The position numbers and the translations under genes were made by a program. Shown piece after piece: positions 52,471 to 60,838 of a stretch of DNA of 64,000 nucleotides. Origin of the DNA: Leptospiraceae bacterium (lineage in GTDB: Bacteria > Spirochaetota > Leptospiria > Leptospirales > Leptospiraceae); contig JABTUZ010000001.1 in the NCBI GenBank assembly GCA_015075105.1, forward strand, positions 1,251,001 through 1,315,000, in the 5' to 3' direction. Below the pieces are notes generated by a model. That model ran no database searches, was not told the DNA's origin, and saw only the letters and a list, made by a program, of their open reading frames with translations. How positions within the stretch are numbered: position 1 is the first letter of the stretch; each line of letters starts with the position of its first letter.

Positions 52471-54009
52471 ATGAAAGAGAAATATATTGAAATCTTAGAT
52501 GTTACTCTCAGAGACGGCGAGCAAACAAGAGGCGTTAGCTTTTCAGGAGATGAAAAACTTGGTATTACAAAATTTTTACTTTTAGATATGAATATTAAGA
52601 GGGTGGAAATTGCATCTGCAAGAGTTTCCAAAGGAGAATTATCTTCAGTAAAAAAAATCTTTGATTGGGCAAGGACAGAAAATCTCACAGAAAGAATCGA
52701 AATTTTGGGCTTTGTTGACGAAAACCTTAGTATAGATTGGATTTCCGAAGCCGGTGGAAGAACAATCAACCTATTAACAAAAGGATCAAAAAAACATTTA
52801 ACCGAGCAATTAAAAAAAAGTTTAAAAGATCATCTATTCGATATTGAAAAAACTGTAAACTACGCTGATAAGAAAAACATTGCAGTCAACGTGTATTTAG
52901 AAGATTGGTCTAATGGAATTCAAAATTCACCTGAGTATGTATTTGAATTCGTACAGGGTCTTTCAAATCTTCATACTGGAAAAATATTTTTAGCCGATAC
53001 ACTTGGTATTTTATCTCCAGAAGAAACATTTCATTTTTCAAAAGAAATGATAACTAAATTTCCATCCATACATTTTGAATTCCACGGTCACAATGATTAC
53101 GATTTGTCGGTTGCAAATTGTATCTCAGCAGTAAACGCAGGCGTAAAAGGGATTCATGTATCCGTAAATGGCCTCGGAGAAAGAGCAGGCAATACTCCGC
53201 TCGAAGCTGTAGTTACAGCACTCCACGATAAAGTAAAAGTAAAAACCGGAATCATTGAAAAAAAAATTACCCAAGGAAGTCGCTTAGTAGAAATTTTTAG
53301 CGGAAAAAGAATTGCTGAAAATAGACCAATTGTTGGACAAGATGTATTTACCCAAACTGCCGGGATTCATGCGGATGGAGATAAAAAAGGGAATCTGTAT
53401 GCGAACCCAATACTACCGGAAAGGTTTGGTAGAAAAAGAAGTTATGCGCTTGGCAAACTTGCAGGGAAGGCAAGTATCTCTGAAAACCTAAAACAATTAG
53501 GTCTTGTTTTAAGTTCTGAAACAGAAAAAAAAGTTTTGGAAAGAGTGATTGAGTTGGGCGATCAAAACAAAACAATCACCCAAGAAGATCTACCATTTTT
53601 AATTGCCGACTTAGAAGGAGAAAAAAAAGAAAATCATATAGAAATCCTCTCCTGTATCGTAACCTCCGGAAAAGGTGTCTTCCCAAAGGCAGAACTCACA
53701 ATAAAATCTCAAGATAAAATATATGAAGAAACTGGAATAGGTGACGGTGGATACGATGCATTTATGGACGCTCTTTCTAAAATTATGAAAGGTCTAAACA
53801 TTCCTATTCCTTGTCTTCTTGACTACCAAGTAAGAATTCCACCCGGTGGAAAAACCTCAGCACTTGTAGAAACAATTATTACATGGGGAAAGTTCATAGA
53901 CTCTGAAGAAGAAAATACATTTCGAACTGTTGGAGTTGATTCGGATCAAATTACTGCTGCAATCAAAGCAACTGAAAAAATGCTAAACCTTCCTCTAAGT
54001 AACTCATGA
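52471..54009 (+). CDS. cimA: (R)-citramalate synthase
   Basis: Condenses pyruvate with acetyl-CoA to citramalate, starting the threonine-independent isoleucine route known in Leptospira. 512 residues. Catalytic start LDVTLRDGEQTRGVSFSGDEK, then VEIASARVSKGEL, FVDENLS, INLLTKGS, VYLEDWSNG, DTLGILSPEE, HFEFHGHNDYDLSVAN (metal ligands) and GLGERAGNTPLEA; LeuA-type regulatory domain at the C-terminus. The blocks match Leptospira CimA better than LeuA of other bacteria, for instance SARVSKGEL and LPERFGRKRSYALGKLAGKA. It overlaps pth by 4 bases. Confidence 0.92.
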   Translation: MKEKYIEILDVTLRDGEQTRGVSFSGDEKLGITKFLLLDMNIKRVEIASARVSKGELSSVKKIFDWARTENLTERIEILGFVDENLSIDWISEAGGRTINLLTKGSKKHLTEQLKKSLKDHLFDIEKTVNYADKKNIAVNVYLEDWSNGIQNSPEYVFEFVQGLSNLHTGKIFLADTLGILSPEETFHFSKEMITKFPSIHFEFHGHNDYDLSVANCISAVNAGVKGIHVSVNGLGERAGNTPLEAVVTALHDKVKVKTGIIEKKITQGSRLVEIFSGKRIAENRPIVGQDVFTQTAGIHADGDKKGNLYANPILPERFGRKRSYALGKLAGKASISENLKQLGLVLSSETEKKVLERVIELGDQNKTITQEDLPFLIADLEGEKKENHIEILSCIVTSGKGVFPKAELTIKSQDKIYEETGIGDGGYDAFMDALSKIMKGLNIPIPCLLDYQVRIPPGGKTSALVETIITWGKFIDSEEENTFRTVGVDSDQITAAIKATEKMLNLPLSNS

Positions 54010-54563
54010 CAGAAAAACAAAAATTACTTATAGTCGGATTGGGCAATCCCGGTAAAGAATATGCTTTCAACAGGCATAATATTGGTTTTATGGTTATAGA
54101 TGAGTTAGGAAAAAAATACAATGTTTCTTTTCAATCCGACAAGAATTCTATTTTTGGAAAAATAGAACTTGAAAATAAATTCATTTTTCTTCTAAAACCC
54201 ACAACCTATATGAATCTCTCCGGAAATCCCGTTTCTTCTTTTTTATCAAAAAATGGGATACTCCCTAATTGCATGCTTGTAGTTCACGATGAAATAGATA
54301 TTCCTTTTGAAGATATTAGGCTAAAATTTCAAGGTGGGCACGCGGGTCACAACGGTCTTAGAAATATTATTGATAGAGTTGGCTCTAAAGATTTCCATAG
54401 GTTACGATTTGGAGTCGGAAGACCCCCTCGCTCGGATTTTAGCGTAGCCGATTTTGTGCTTTCCAATTTTACTAAAGAAGAAAAAGAAAAATTATATGGC
54501 CTTCTAAATAAGTCTATATTAGAAATTGATAAATGGATAAAAAACTTTTTAGACGTAGCATGA
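54006..54563 (+). CDS. pth: Peptidyl-tRNA hydrolase
   Basis: Recycles tRNA from stalled peptidyl-tRNA. The 185-residue protein shows LIVGLGNPGKEYAFNRHNIGF with catalytic His24, LLKPTTYMNLSG, VVHDEIDIPF, FQGGHAGHNGLRNI and FHRLRFGVGRPPR. It overlaps cimA by 4 bases (ATGA). The downstream DNA is degenerate. Confidence 0.96.
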   Translation: MTEKQKLLIVGLGNPGKEYAFNRHNIGFMVIDELGKKYNVSFQSDKNSIFGKIELENKFIFLLKPTTYMNLSGNPVSSFLSKNGILPNCMLVVHDEIDIPFEDIRLKFQGGHAGHNGLRNIIDRVGSKDFHRLRFGVGRPPRSDFSVADFVLSNFTKEEKEKLYGLLNKSILEIDKWIKNFLDVA

Positions 54564-54618
54564 CTATTCTTTTTGTAAGCTTGTGTTGTTTTTTTTGTTT
54601 TTACTTTTGTTTTTTTGT

Positions 54619-55084
54619 TTATCCATCGGGTTTGTGTCGTTTTAGTCTGTTGTAGCGGGTTGTTTTTCTCTTGGAGAGGTAGGCTCCCCCCGCAATCGTG
54701 GTTACCGGGGTGGGAACTCCATTCTCGAAGAACCTGCTGGGGAGAATTATGTCCCATTCGGCAAGGTCAAGCACTAACAGAAGAGTAAAAAGAGCGGTCT
54801 TTGTGGTGCCAAGCCAGTCTGCAAGAATGCCAAGCTCAATCCAGTCCTCGTTATTCAGGGGTAAAATTCTTCTTCTGCAAATTTTGTCCGACTTCTTGAT
54901 ACGCTTTCTTTACTCTATCCATTTTCTCAAAAGTTCCCCAAAGAATCACATTTCTGTATCTGTTCAACAATGCGTGCAAATATTTTCGTCTCGAAAAACC
55001 TGTCGTTCTTCTATTAAACTCGTCCATGTATTTTGCTGGAACAAGCAAGCTCGATTGTGTTTCTACATATTTTTCTGGGTTCAT
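54619..55084 (-). pseudogene. DUF1564-family gene with a one-base frameshift
   Basis: Leptospira-restricted family of unknown function, about 150-190 residues, perhaps DNA-binding. ATG at 55084 has a very strong ribosome site (TTAAGGAG). The first frame reads SSLLVPAKYMDEFNRRTTGF and KYLHALLNRYRNVILWG and stops at 54851-54853; the family C-terminal half continues at once in the next frame (NNEDWIELGILADWLG, LLLVLDLAEWDIIL, NGVPTPVTT) to a stop at 54619. One extra base, probably in the AAAATTTTACCCC run near 54854-54867, explains it. Decay, error or slippage are all possible. Confidence 0.78.
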
Positions 55085-55203
55085 AAATTTCTCCTTAAAG
55101 TAAAATTTTCTGCTCTTCTTTATAAGGTAAAAAAAGTTTGCTTTAGAAAAAAAATTTTTGCATTTTTTAGAAAATTTTTTTGGCTTTTACAGAAAAAGTC
55201 CCA

Positions 55204-55369
55204 AATCTGCACTAAATGCGAAATCTTTTTTTATCCCCGAAAACGATGGAGTTCCCACATTTTTGCGTGAAAGGTGAACAATTGGTATAAAACATGCACT
55301 TTACTTAAAAGAGTGGAGTTCCCACATTTTCGCACGAAAAGTGTAAAATCTGCACTAAAAGCGAAATCT
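55204..55369. repeat. Tandem-like block of TGGAGTTCCCACA and AATCTGCACTAAA repeats
   Basis: TGGAGTTCCCACATTTT occurs at 55247 and 55314 (67 bases apart), and AATCTGCACTAAA followed by GCGAAATCT occurs at 55204-55226 and 55347-55369. A second copy of the first unit lies at 56995-57074, across the IS remnant. Non-coding, next to the DUF1564 gene. Confidence 0.75.
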
Positions 55370-55397
55370 CAAAAACTCTACTAAAGCTCAAAACCTC

Positions 55398-55439
55398 TAT
55401 CTACAAGATAAATGTAATTATCTACAAGATAAATGTAAT
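55398..55439. repeat. Two tandem copies of a 21-base unit containing a palindrome
   Basis: TATCTACAAGATAAATGTAAT is present twice without mismatch (55398-55418 and 55419-55439). Across the junction TTATCT-ACA-AGATAA is a perfect inverted repeat. It directly abuts the left end of the IS-like element. It may be an operator, a target site or a slippage duplication. Confidence 0.7.
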
Positions 55440-55440
55440 T

Positions 55441-56934
55441 AGTCCTCCCTGAAAAAATCAAATGTGGCGTTTTTCATATTGAAAATATAGCATTTTGGGT
55501 AGAATTATTGCCAAGAATTTCAATTTTTTCAAATACAAAATTTGGAAACAAAAGAAAGCCGAAGGATCTTTCTTAAATTAAAAGCCTGCACCAGCAAGCA
55601 ACGCATTGATTTTATCTCCCTTCACACCTTTCAGAAAATTTCTGTCCATCCTATGATCAAACTTTATATGTGAAATAATCGGTTCAATTGCATTTCTACG
55701 ATTCATTCTTTTTTTCTGTGTGATGGTCATTTTTTCTACTTTTGTTTGAAAGATTTACAATTATATCCTCTGGATGATTCTTGATTCTTTGTAACCGTTC
55801 TGATCGAAAGGAAAACTTCAATCGCTCTTTTTCGGAGGATAACTTTTCTGCCTGATCAATTGCTCAGGTTTTTAATGTATGTATGCGTCATACGGGTTGT
55901 CGTGTAACGCTTCAGCTCCAACAATCCAGTTATTTGGCTACTTGTTAAAACTATGCTCACTTTACAGCCGAATTCATATTTTTATATGCCTTCCCTTTAC
56001 GATACATTCAACTTCCGGTGCATGAAAACTATAGATTTGGTTTTGTTGCATCTCGTTTTGTTGGATTACTTTTTCTGGCTCTTTATTAAAGCTTCAAATC
56101 CTAAATCCGGATTGCCTGCTTTACGACGAATATCACGTGTCACTCTACCCAGTAAAATCAATAGTTTTTCGTTTCTTTTCGAGATCGTTTAGGTTGACTC
56201 GCATGTGAATAACGTCCTTGTTTGATTAAAGAAGCTTATTGATTACCCGCTCATAGGACTGCCTGCAATTTAATACTTCTCTTTTTGGGCTTCTCTTACC
56301 AGAGTAACTCTTGCTTTATGATACAACCGTGCGTCAGTCAGTAAACGCTATTGCTTTTCTTGAACTAACGTATCAACATTAATTTTTAAATTCACATTCT
56401 CGGTTATGATGTCTGCCCTTTTTGCCAAAGAAATTGTTTCTTTTTAAAAGTTTTTCGACTCCATCTGCTCCGACCTATTTCTCCATTTGGTTGAGATGTC
56501 GGTTCCACAGGGTAATCTATGCCAAAAAATTCATAACCACAAAAAATTGCCAGTAAGGATTTTCAATAAACTGTTCTACGACCCTTTCATCCGAAAAACA
56601 TTGTATGTAAATTTCAGATAATGAAGGCATTACAGACCACAAGCCAGAATTTGGTAGTCCAGGTCTTCCTTTATTTTCTACTCGGCAGCCAAATTCTATT
56701 TCAAAAGATTTCCAATCGATAGACAATGAAAGCTTGAATAATGGATGTCGGGGATCGAGAATTTGATCCAGTCGAGATTGAAATAATTGGATCTCATTAC
56801 GGTATTTTGTGAGGATTTTGTGATTTCATTATTTGCCAGCTTTTAAAGTAATTTCTAAAACATGGCAATTTTAATACGCTCAATTTTCATGAAAAAGCCT
56901 TTTATTTCAAGCTCTTTCCTTTTTCAGGAAGACT
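55441..56934 (-). mobile_element. Decayed IS5-like insertion sequence
   Basis: About 1.49 kb with imperfect terminal inverted repeats: AGTCCTCCCTGAAAAA at 55441-55456 and, read on the minus strand, AGTCTTCCTGAAAAA ending at 56934. ATT lies immediately outside both ends (55438-55440, 56935-56937), a possible 3-base target duplication. The interior is a broken transposase on the minus strand. Family assignment is from transposase motifs, not a database. Confidence 0.65.
55578..56829 (-). pseudogene. IS5-family transposase, multiply frameshifted
   Basis: From ATG 56829, fragments in changing frames read RLDQILDPRHPLFKLSLSID, then GRPGLP and ENPYWQFF (DUF772-type N-terminus), DARLYHKARVTLVREAQK, LGRVTRDIRRK, and finally NRRNAIEPIISHIKFDHRMD and GDKINALLAGAGF before stop 55578. 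These are the hallmarks of a DDE transposase of about 430 residues. Several stops and frameshifts mean it cannot work. Confidence 0.72.
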
Positions 56935-56994
56935 ATTTAAAAATCCTAGCTCCTCTATTTCAGTCCTCGGATTTCAGTCTTCAGTCCTCCGATT

Positions 56995-57074
56995 TGGAGA
57001 TCCCACATTTTTGCGTGAAAGGTTCACAATTGGTATAAAGCATGCACTTTGCTAAAAAGATGGAGATCCCACTT
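56995..57074. repeat. Second copy of the 66-base TGGAGWTCCCAC repeat unit
   Basis: TGGAGATCCCACATTTTTGC at 56995, followed by the same GTGAAAGGT, CAATTGGTATAAA and CATGCACTTT words as the block at 55247, and another TGGAGATCCCACTT at 57061. The copies flank the IS remnant and keep the same orientation. Confidence 0.7.
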
Positions 57075-57162
57075 AAATGAAACTTGGGCAAGAAATCAGA
57101 AATACGCTACAAATTACCAAAAGCTAATACAAGACAGGACCAAATCAGCCGATAAGAAATAT

Positions 57163-57864
57163 GTGAGAACCAAGCTAATTTTACTACTTGGAATTGTATT
57201 ATTATCAAGCTCTTTGAAGTCCGAGGTTGACTTAGATTATAACTATGAATATGAAAAAAATGGTACTCACACTAAATTTTCAGATTGGATTCCCTATAAA
57301 CTCCATAAATGGGAGCCTAAATTTTTAGAAGATTTTTATGAGTTATATGGGTTGAAACTCCATTATGGGGAAAATGAGCTAAGAAGAGATATTTATTTTT
57401 TAAAAATCGGATTAAAAAAAAGATTTAGAAATCCAAAAAATGCACTTTGTGAAATAAAAGACGAAAACGCTTACTATAAATACAGACTACTGGTATTCAT
57501 GCACATAAACTTACAAATTATGCGATCTCTTATGAGAATCGGCTCTCTCTATGACAAGAGGCATTTGTATTTTTACAATTTAGATTATGCTTATGATTTA
57601 AAAAAATCGTTTGAGATTGCAAATTCTTTCTACAAAGAATCCAAAGATTATTGGAAAAAAGCAAAAGACTATGCGGATAAAGCAGACAAAGTACCTATTG
57701 ATCTCGATTTAGGTACGATAGAATCAGAAAGATTTGATATTTCACATGGAAAATTAGATTTTGAGAAAATTATTGATACTCATTTGTCCAAATTAGACAA
57801 AAAACAAAAAATTGTAGATGAATTTCTTACAAACAACCCGGCCGCAAATTCACCCAGACTTTAA
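57163..57864 (+). CDS. Secreted protein of unknown function
   Basis: About 233 residues from GTG 57163: signal peptide (KLILLLGIVLLSSSLKS) then a mostly helical, Tyr/Lys/Asp-rich mature part with FSDWIPYKLHKWEPKFLEDF, LMRIGSLYDKRHLYFYNLDY and YWKKAKDYADKAD. The open frame extends upstream to TTG 57049 but that part is repeat DNA, so I reject the longer start. The ribosome site of the GTG is weak, so the repeat array may have altered the promoter. Family not recognised. It ends just before the sigma-54 site of glnN. Confidence 0.6.
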   Translation: MRTKLILLLGIVLLSSSLKSEVDLDYNYEYEKNGTHTKFSDWIPYKLHKWEPKFLEDFYELYGLKLHYGENELRRDIYFLKIGLKKRFRNPKNALCEIKDENAYYKYRLLVFMHINLQIMRSLMRIGSLYDKRHLYFYNLDYAYDLKKSFEIANSFYKESKDYWKKAKDYADKADKVPIDLDLGTIESERFDISHGKLDFEKIIDTHLSKLDKKQKIVDEFLTNNPAANSPRL

Positions 57865-57870
57865 TACATT

Positions 57871-57886
57871 TGGCACAAATCTTGCA
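57871..57886 (+). promoter_or_regulatory. Sigma-54 (-24/-12) promoter for glnN
   Basis: TGGCAC-AAATC-TTGCA matches the RpoN consensus TGGCAC, five bases, TTGCW, with the required GG (57872-57873) and GC (57884-57885) ten bases apart. It lies between the previous stop and glnN (ATG 58000), giving a leader of about 100 bases. Nitrogen-limited transcription by RpoN and an enhancer-binding protein is expected. Confidence 0.75.
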
Positions 57887-57902
57887 GTAAGAATAGTAAA
57901 GA

Positions 57903-57956
57903 ATAAATTCTCTGAATTTATCAAAATGACTTCTTACTTAAGAAAGCATTTTGCTT
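57903..57956 (+). other. Two perfect hairpins in the glnN leader
   Basis: ATAAATTC-TCT-GAATTTAT (57903-57921) and AAGCA-TTT-TGCTT (57944-57956) are perfect inverted repeats between the predicted sigma-54 start and the ATG. They could be an operator or RNA hairpins; no T run follows, so they are not simple terminators. Confidence 0.4.
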
Positions 57957-57999
57957 AAAATTTGAGCGATTTGTTAGTATTTAAAGCAAAGGATTAGAT

Positions 58000-60177
58000 A
58001 TGAATCAAATAACAGTCAGACAAGAAGCTATTTTTAGGATTACAAAAACTACACCGATGGATTGTGGTTTTAACTTCAAAAAGACCCCGGTTACAGAATT
58101 ATTCGGGGTGAAAGTATTTAGCGATAGCGTTATGCAGGAAAAACTCCCAAGAAATGTATATAAGTCTTTGAAAAAGACCATTGAAGACGGTAAGCCCTTA
58201 GAGCCATCTATTGCAGATATTGTGGCAAATGCGATGAAGGACTGGGCCTTAGAAAATGGTGCGACACACTTTACACATTGGTTCCATCCTTTAACAGGGC
58301 TTACAGCAGAAAAACACGACTCCTTCCTATCTCCTTCTTCAAATGGTAAAATCATTATGGAGTTCAGTGGAAAGGAGTTAATCAAGGGGGAGCCTGATGC
58401 GTCTTCTTTTCCTTCCGGTGGGATACGGGCTACTTTTGAAGCACGGGGTTACACTGCATGGGATGCGACCTCTCCCGCATTTTTAAAAGACGACACTCTT
58501 TGTATCCCAACCGCGTTTTGCTCTTATACAGGTGAAGCATTGGATATGAAGACCCCTTTGTTAAGATCAATGGATATCTTGAGTGAGCACGCTTTAAGAG
58601 TGCTTAGGATTTTTGGAAATACAACTGCAACCAGAGTGATACCGACTGTAGGTGCAGAGCAGGAATATTTTCTAATAGATAAAAATTTTTACAATCTAAG
58701 ACCGGATTTAATTGCCACAGGAAGAACTCTTTTTGGTGCAAAGCCGCCCAAAGGACAGGAATTAGAAGACCACTACTTCGGCTCGGTGAAGCCAAGAATT
58801 CTTGAGTTTATGAAAGAAATCGAAGGCGAGTTATGGCAGATGGGTGTTCATGCAAAAACAAGGCATAATGAGGTAGCGCCGGCTCAATACGAATTAGCAC
58901 CTGTATTCACTACAACTAACGTATCTTTAGACCACAACCAACTTGTTATGGATACAATGAAAAAAATTGCCTCCAAACATGGGCTGGTTTGTCTATTTCA
59001 CGAAAAGCCTTTTCGGGGAGTCAATGGTTCTGGGAAACACAACAACTGGTCAATGGGATCTAACGACGGACAAAATCTTTTAGAGCCGGGAAACAACCCG
59101 CATAAAAATGCACAGTTCCTTGTTTTTCTTGCAGCGATAATTCAAGCAGTGGACAAGCACGGTGATTTGCTAAGAGTTTCTATTTCAAATCCAGGCAACG
59201 ACCACAGGTTGGGTGCAAACGAAGCTCCTCCGGCGATTATTTCTATTTTCTTGGGGGATCAGCTCACTGATATCATCAACCAATTGGAATCAGGTGAAGC
59301 AACAACTTCCATTGCAAACAGTCAGATGGAGATTGGGGTCACAACTCTCCCACCTCTTCCTAAAGACACAACGGATAGAAATAGAACTTCTCCTTTTGCA
59401 TTTACTGGAAATAAATTTGAATTCCGTGCTGTTCCATCTTCACTATCACTTGGTGCGCCCAATTTTACTTTAAATACAATCGTAGCAGAATCTTTGGATG
59501 AAATCGCTTCAATACTCGAAAAAGACATTCAGTCAGGCACGACTCTTGAAAAAGCAGTTCAAAAATTACTCACGGGTATAATTAAAAAACACAAAAAAAT
59601 TATTTTCAATGGAGATAATTATTCAAGTCAATGGAAAATAGAAGCAGAGAAAAGAGGGCTTCCAAATTTCAAAACACTTGTAGATGCGATGCCTTCACTA
59701 ATCAAAAAAGAAAATATTGCACTATTTGATAAATACAAAGTACTTTCTCCGAGAGAAACAGAAAGCCGTTTCCATATTATCTTAGAGCATTACAATAAGA
59801 CAATAAATCAAGAAGGGAATTCTACTTTAGACATAGGAAGAAGATTAATCCTTCCGGCTTGTATAAAATACCAAGGAGAGATCGCAAAAAGTATTGATGA
59901 TACAAAAGACTTTGTAAGTGAATCAACCTTAAAGCCTCAGTTGGATTACTTAAAAGTAATTGCCGAAAGTACAGGAAATCTAAAACTAAAATTGGATGAA
60001 TTGGAAAAAATCCTCAAAGTAGAAGAAGACGATATATTAAAACACGCAATTCATTTCAGAGACAAGGTGATTCCTGCCATGAACGAAGTAAGAGAGATCG
60101 CAGATAAATTAGAATCGAATTCTGATTCTCAATTTTGGCCATTGCCTACTTATTCAGAAATGTTGTTTGTTTTTTAA
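58000..60177 (+). CDS. glnN: Type III glutamine synthetase
   Basis: Assimilates ammonia into glutamine using ATP. 725 residues, the length of GSIII (GlnN) and much longer than GSI. GSIII signatures include [21 protein letters not shown], the active-site stretch [26 protein letters not shown] (Mg site), [27 protein letters not shown] and [20 protein letters not shown]. It stands alone behind a sigma-54 promoter and is followed by tRNA-Met. Confidence 0.96.
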   Translation: MNQITVRQEAIFRITKTTPMDCGFNFKKTPVTELFGVKVFSDSVMQEKLPRNVYKSLKKTIEDGKPLEPSIADIVANAMKDWALENGATHFTHWFHPLTGLTAEKHDSFLSPSSNGKIIMEFSGKELIKGEPDASSFPSGGIRATFEARGYTAWDATSPAFLKDDTLCIPTAFCSYTGEALDMKTPLLRSMDILSEHALRVLRIFGNTTATRVIPTVGAEQEYFLIDKNFYNLRPDLIATGRTLFGAKPPKGQELEDHYFGSVKPRILEFMKEIEGELWQMGVHAKTRHNEVAPAQYELAPVFTTTNVSLDHNQLVMDTMKKIASKHGLVCLFHEKPFRGVNGSGKHNNWSMGSNDGQNLLEPGNNPHKNAQFLVFLAAIIQAVDKHGDLLRVSISNPGNDHRLGANEAPPAIISIFLGDQLTDIINQLESGEATTSIANSQMEIGVTTLPPLPKDTTDRNRTSPFAFTGNKFEFRAVPSSLSLGAPNFTLNTIVAESLDEIASILEKDIQSGTTLEKAVQKLLTGIIKKHKKIIFNGDNYSSQWKIEAEKRGLPNFKTLVDAMPSLIKKENIALFDKYKVLSPRETESRFHIILEHYNKTINQEGNSTLDIGRRLILPACIKYQGEIAKSIDDTKDFVSESTLKPQLDYLKVIAESTGNLKLKLDELEKILKVEEDDILKHAIHFRDKVIPAMNEVREIADKLESNSDSQFWPLPTYSEMLFVF

Positions 60178-60256
60178 GAAATATTTTAGAGCAAAAAGTT
60201 TTCTTATAAATCGTGAAAATCAATTTTTAGGCAAGCTCATAAAGAATATTTCCCCT

Positions 60257-60312
60257 TCCTCACTTTTGAAATCAATAAAACTCCAATAGTGAGGGAGTGT
60301 ATTTTTTCTTAA
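60257..60312 (+). terminator. Possible terminator after glnN
   Basis: CCTCACT and AGTGAGG (about 60257-60263 and 60288-60294) are complementary across a loop of about 24 bases, followed by GAGTGTATTTTTTCTT. The long loop makes the call weak. Confidence 0.3.
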
Positions 60313-60386
60313 ATCAAACGAACTCAAATTCTATTTAAAAAGTTTTTGACACTAAAAGAATTTAAAAAAAACTAGCTATATTAGAA

Positions 60387-60460
60387 GGCGACATAGCTCA
60401 GCTGGTTAGAGCAATGGAATCATAATCCACAGGTCCGGGGTTCGAATCCCTGTGTCGCTA
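60387..60460 (+). tRNA. tRNA-Met (CAT), elongator type
   Basis: Cloverleaf: acceptor GGCGACA with TGTCGCT (first pair G-T), D arm GCTC...GAGC, anticodon loop ATCATAA (CAT), T arm CCGGG/TCCCTG-like around TTCGAAT. The anticodon stem lacks the GGG/CCC of initiator tRNA. A CAT anticodon could also be tRNA-Ile2 modified to lysidine, which sequence alone does not exclude. Confidence 0.85.
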
Positions 60461-60552
60461 TTTCTTATGCGAAAAGTTAGATGGACTTCGATCTAAAAGA
60501 TTTTTAATATTTAGGTTGAATTTGAAAATATTTTTGCAAATTAGGAGATAAT

Positions 60553-60837
60553 ATGACTAAGTTAATATTATTGATTTTCACAATCAGTTTTCTATCTTCA
60601 CCAATTTTTTCCATCGACAAGGGCTGCGAGCCTGCTTGCAACAAGTTTATAGAATGCACAGAACAAATGCACAAACGTAAACTAAAACCCGATGAAGACA
60701 AAAAGTTCAGAGCCGGTTGTATGAATACTTGTAAAAAGAAATCAAGAGAAGTTATTGCTTGCTACAATGATTCAAAAGATTCCTGTGATGCTTACGCTGC
60801 TTGTATTCAAAAGCAAGCCGATTCTAAAAAGAAATAA
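60553..60837 (+). CDS. Small Cys-rich secreted protein
   Basis: 94 residues with a signal peptide (LILLIFTISFLSSPIFS) and a mature part with eight Cys, including two CxxxC units (CEPAC and CMNTC), and later single Cys in IACYND, SCDAYAAC. Regular spacing suggests a disulfide-bonded helical hairpin. TAGGAG precedes the ATG by 6 bases. A Leptospira family of small Cys-rich secreted proteins has this form. Function unknown. Confidence 0.75.
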   Translation: MTKLILLIFTISFLSSPIFSIDKGCEPACNKFIECTEQMHKRKLKPDEDKKFRAGCMNTCKKKSREVIACYNDSKDSCDAYAACIQKQADSKKK

Positions 60838-60838
60838 A

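Noticed and set aside
54698-55270. 190-codon plus-strand frame
   Set aside because: Antisense to the DUF1564 gene; composition is unlike a protein and there is no ribosome site.
55398-55439. CRISPR-like array
   Set aside because: Only two directly abutting copies with no spacers; no cas genes in the window.
55953-56192. 79-codon plus-strand frame
   Set aside because: Lies antisense inside the broken transposase.
57049-57162. Upstream extension of the secreted protein from TTG 57049
   Set aside because: This part is repeat DNA and would place a polar segment before the signal peptide; GTG 57163 is preferred.
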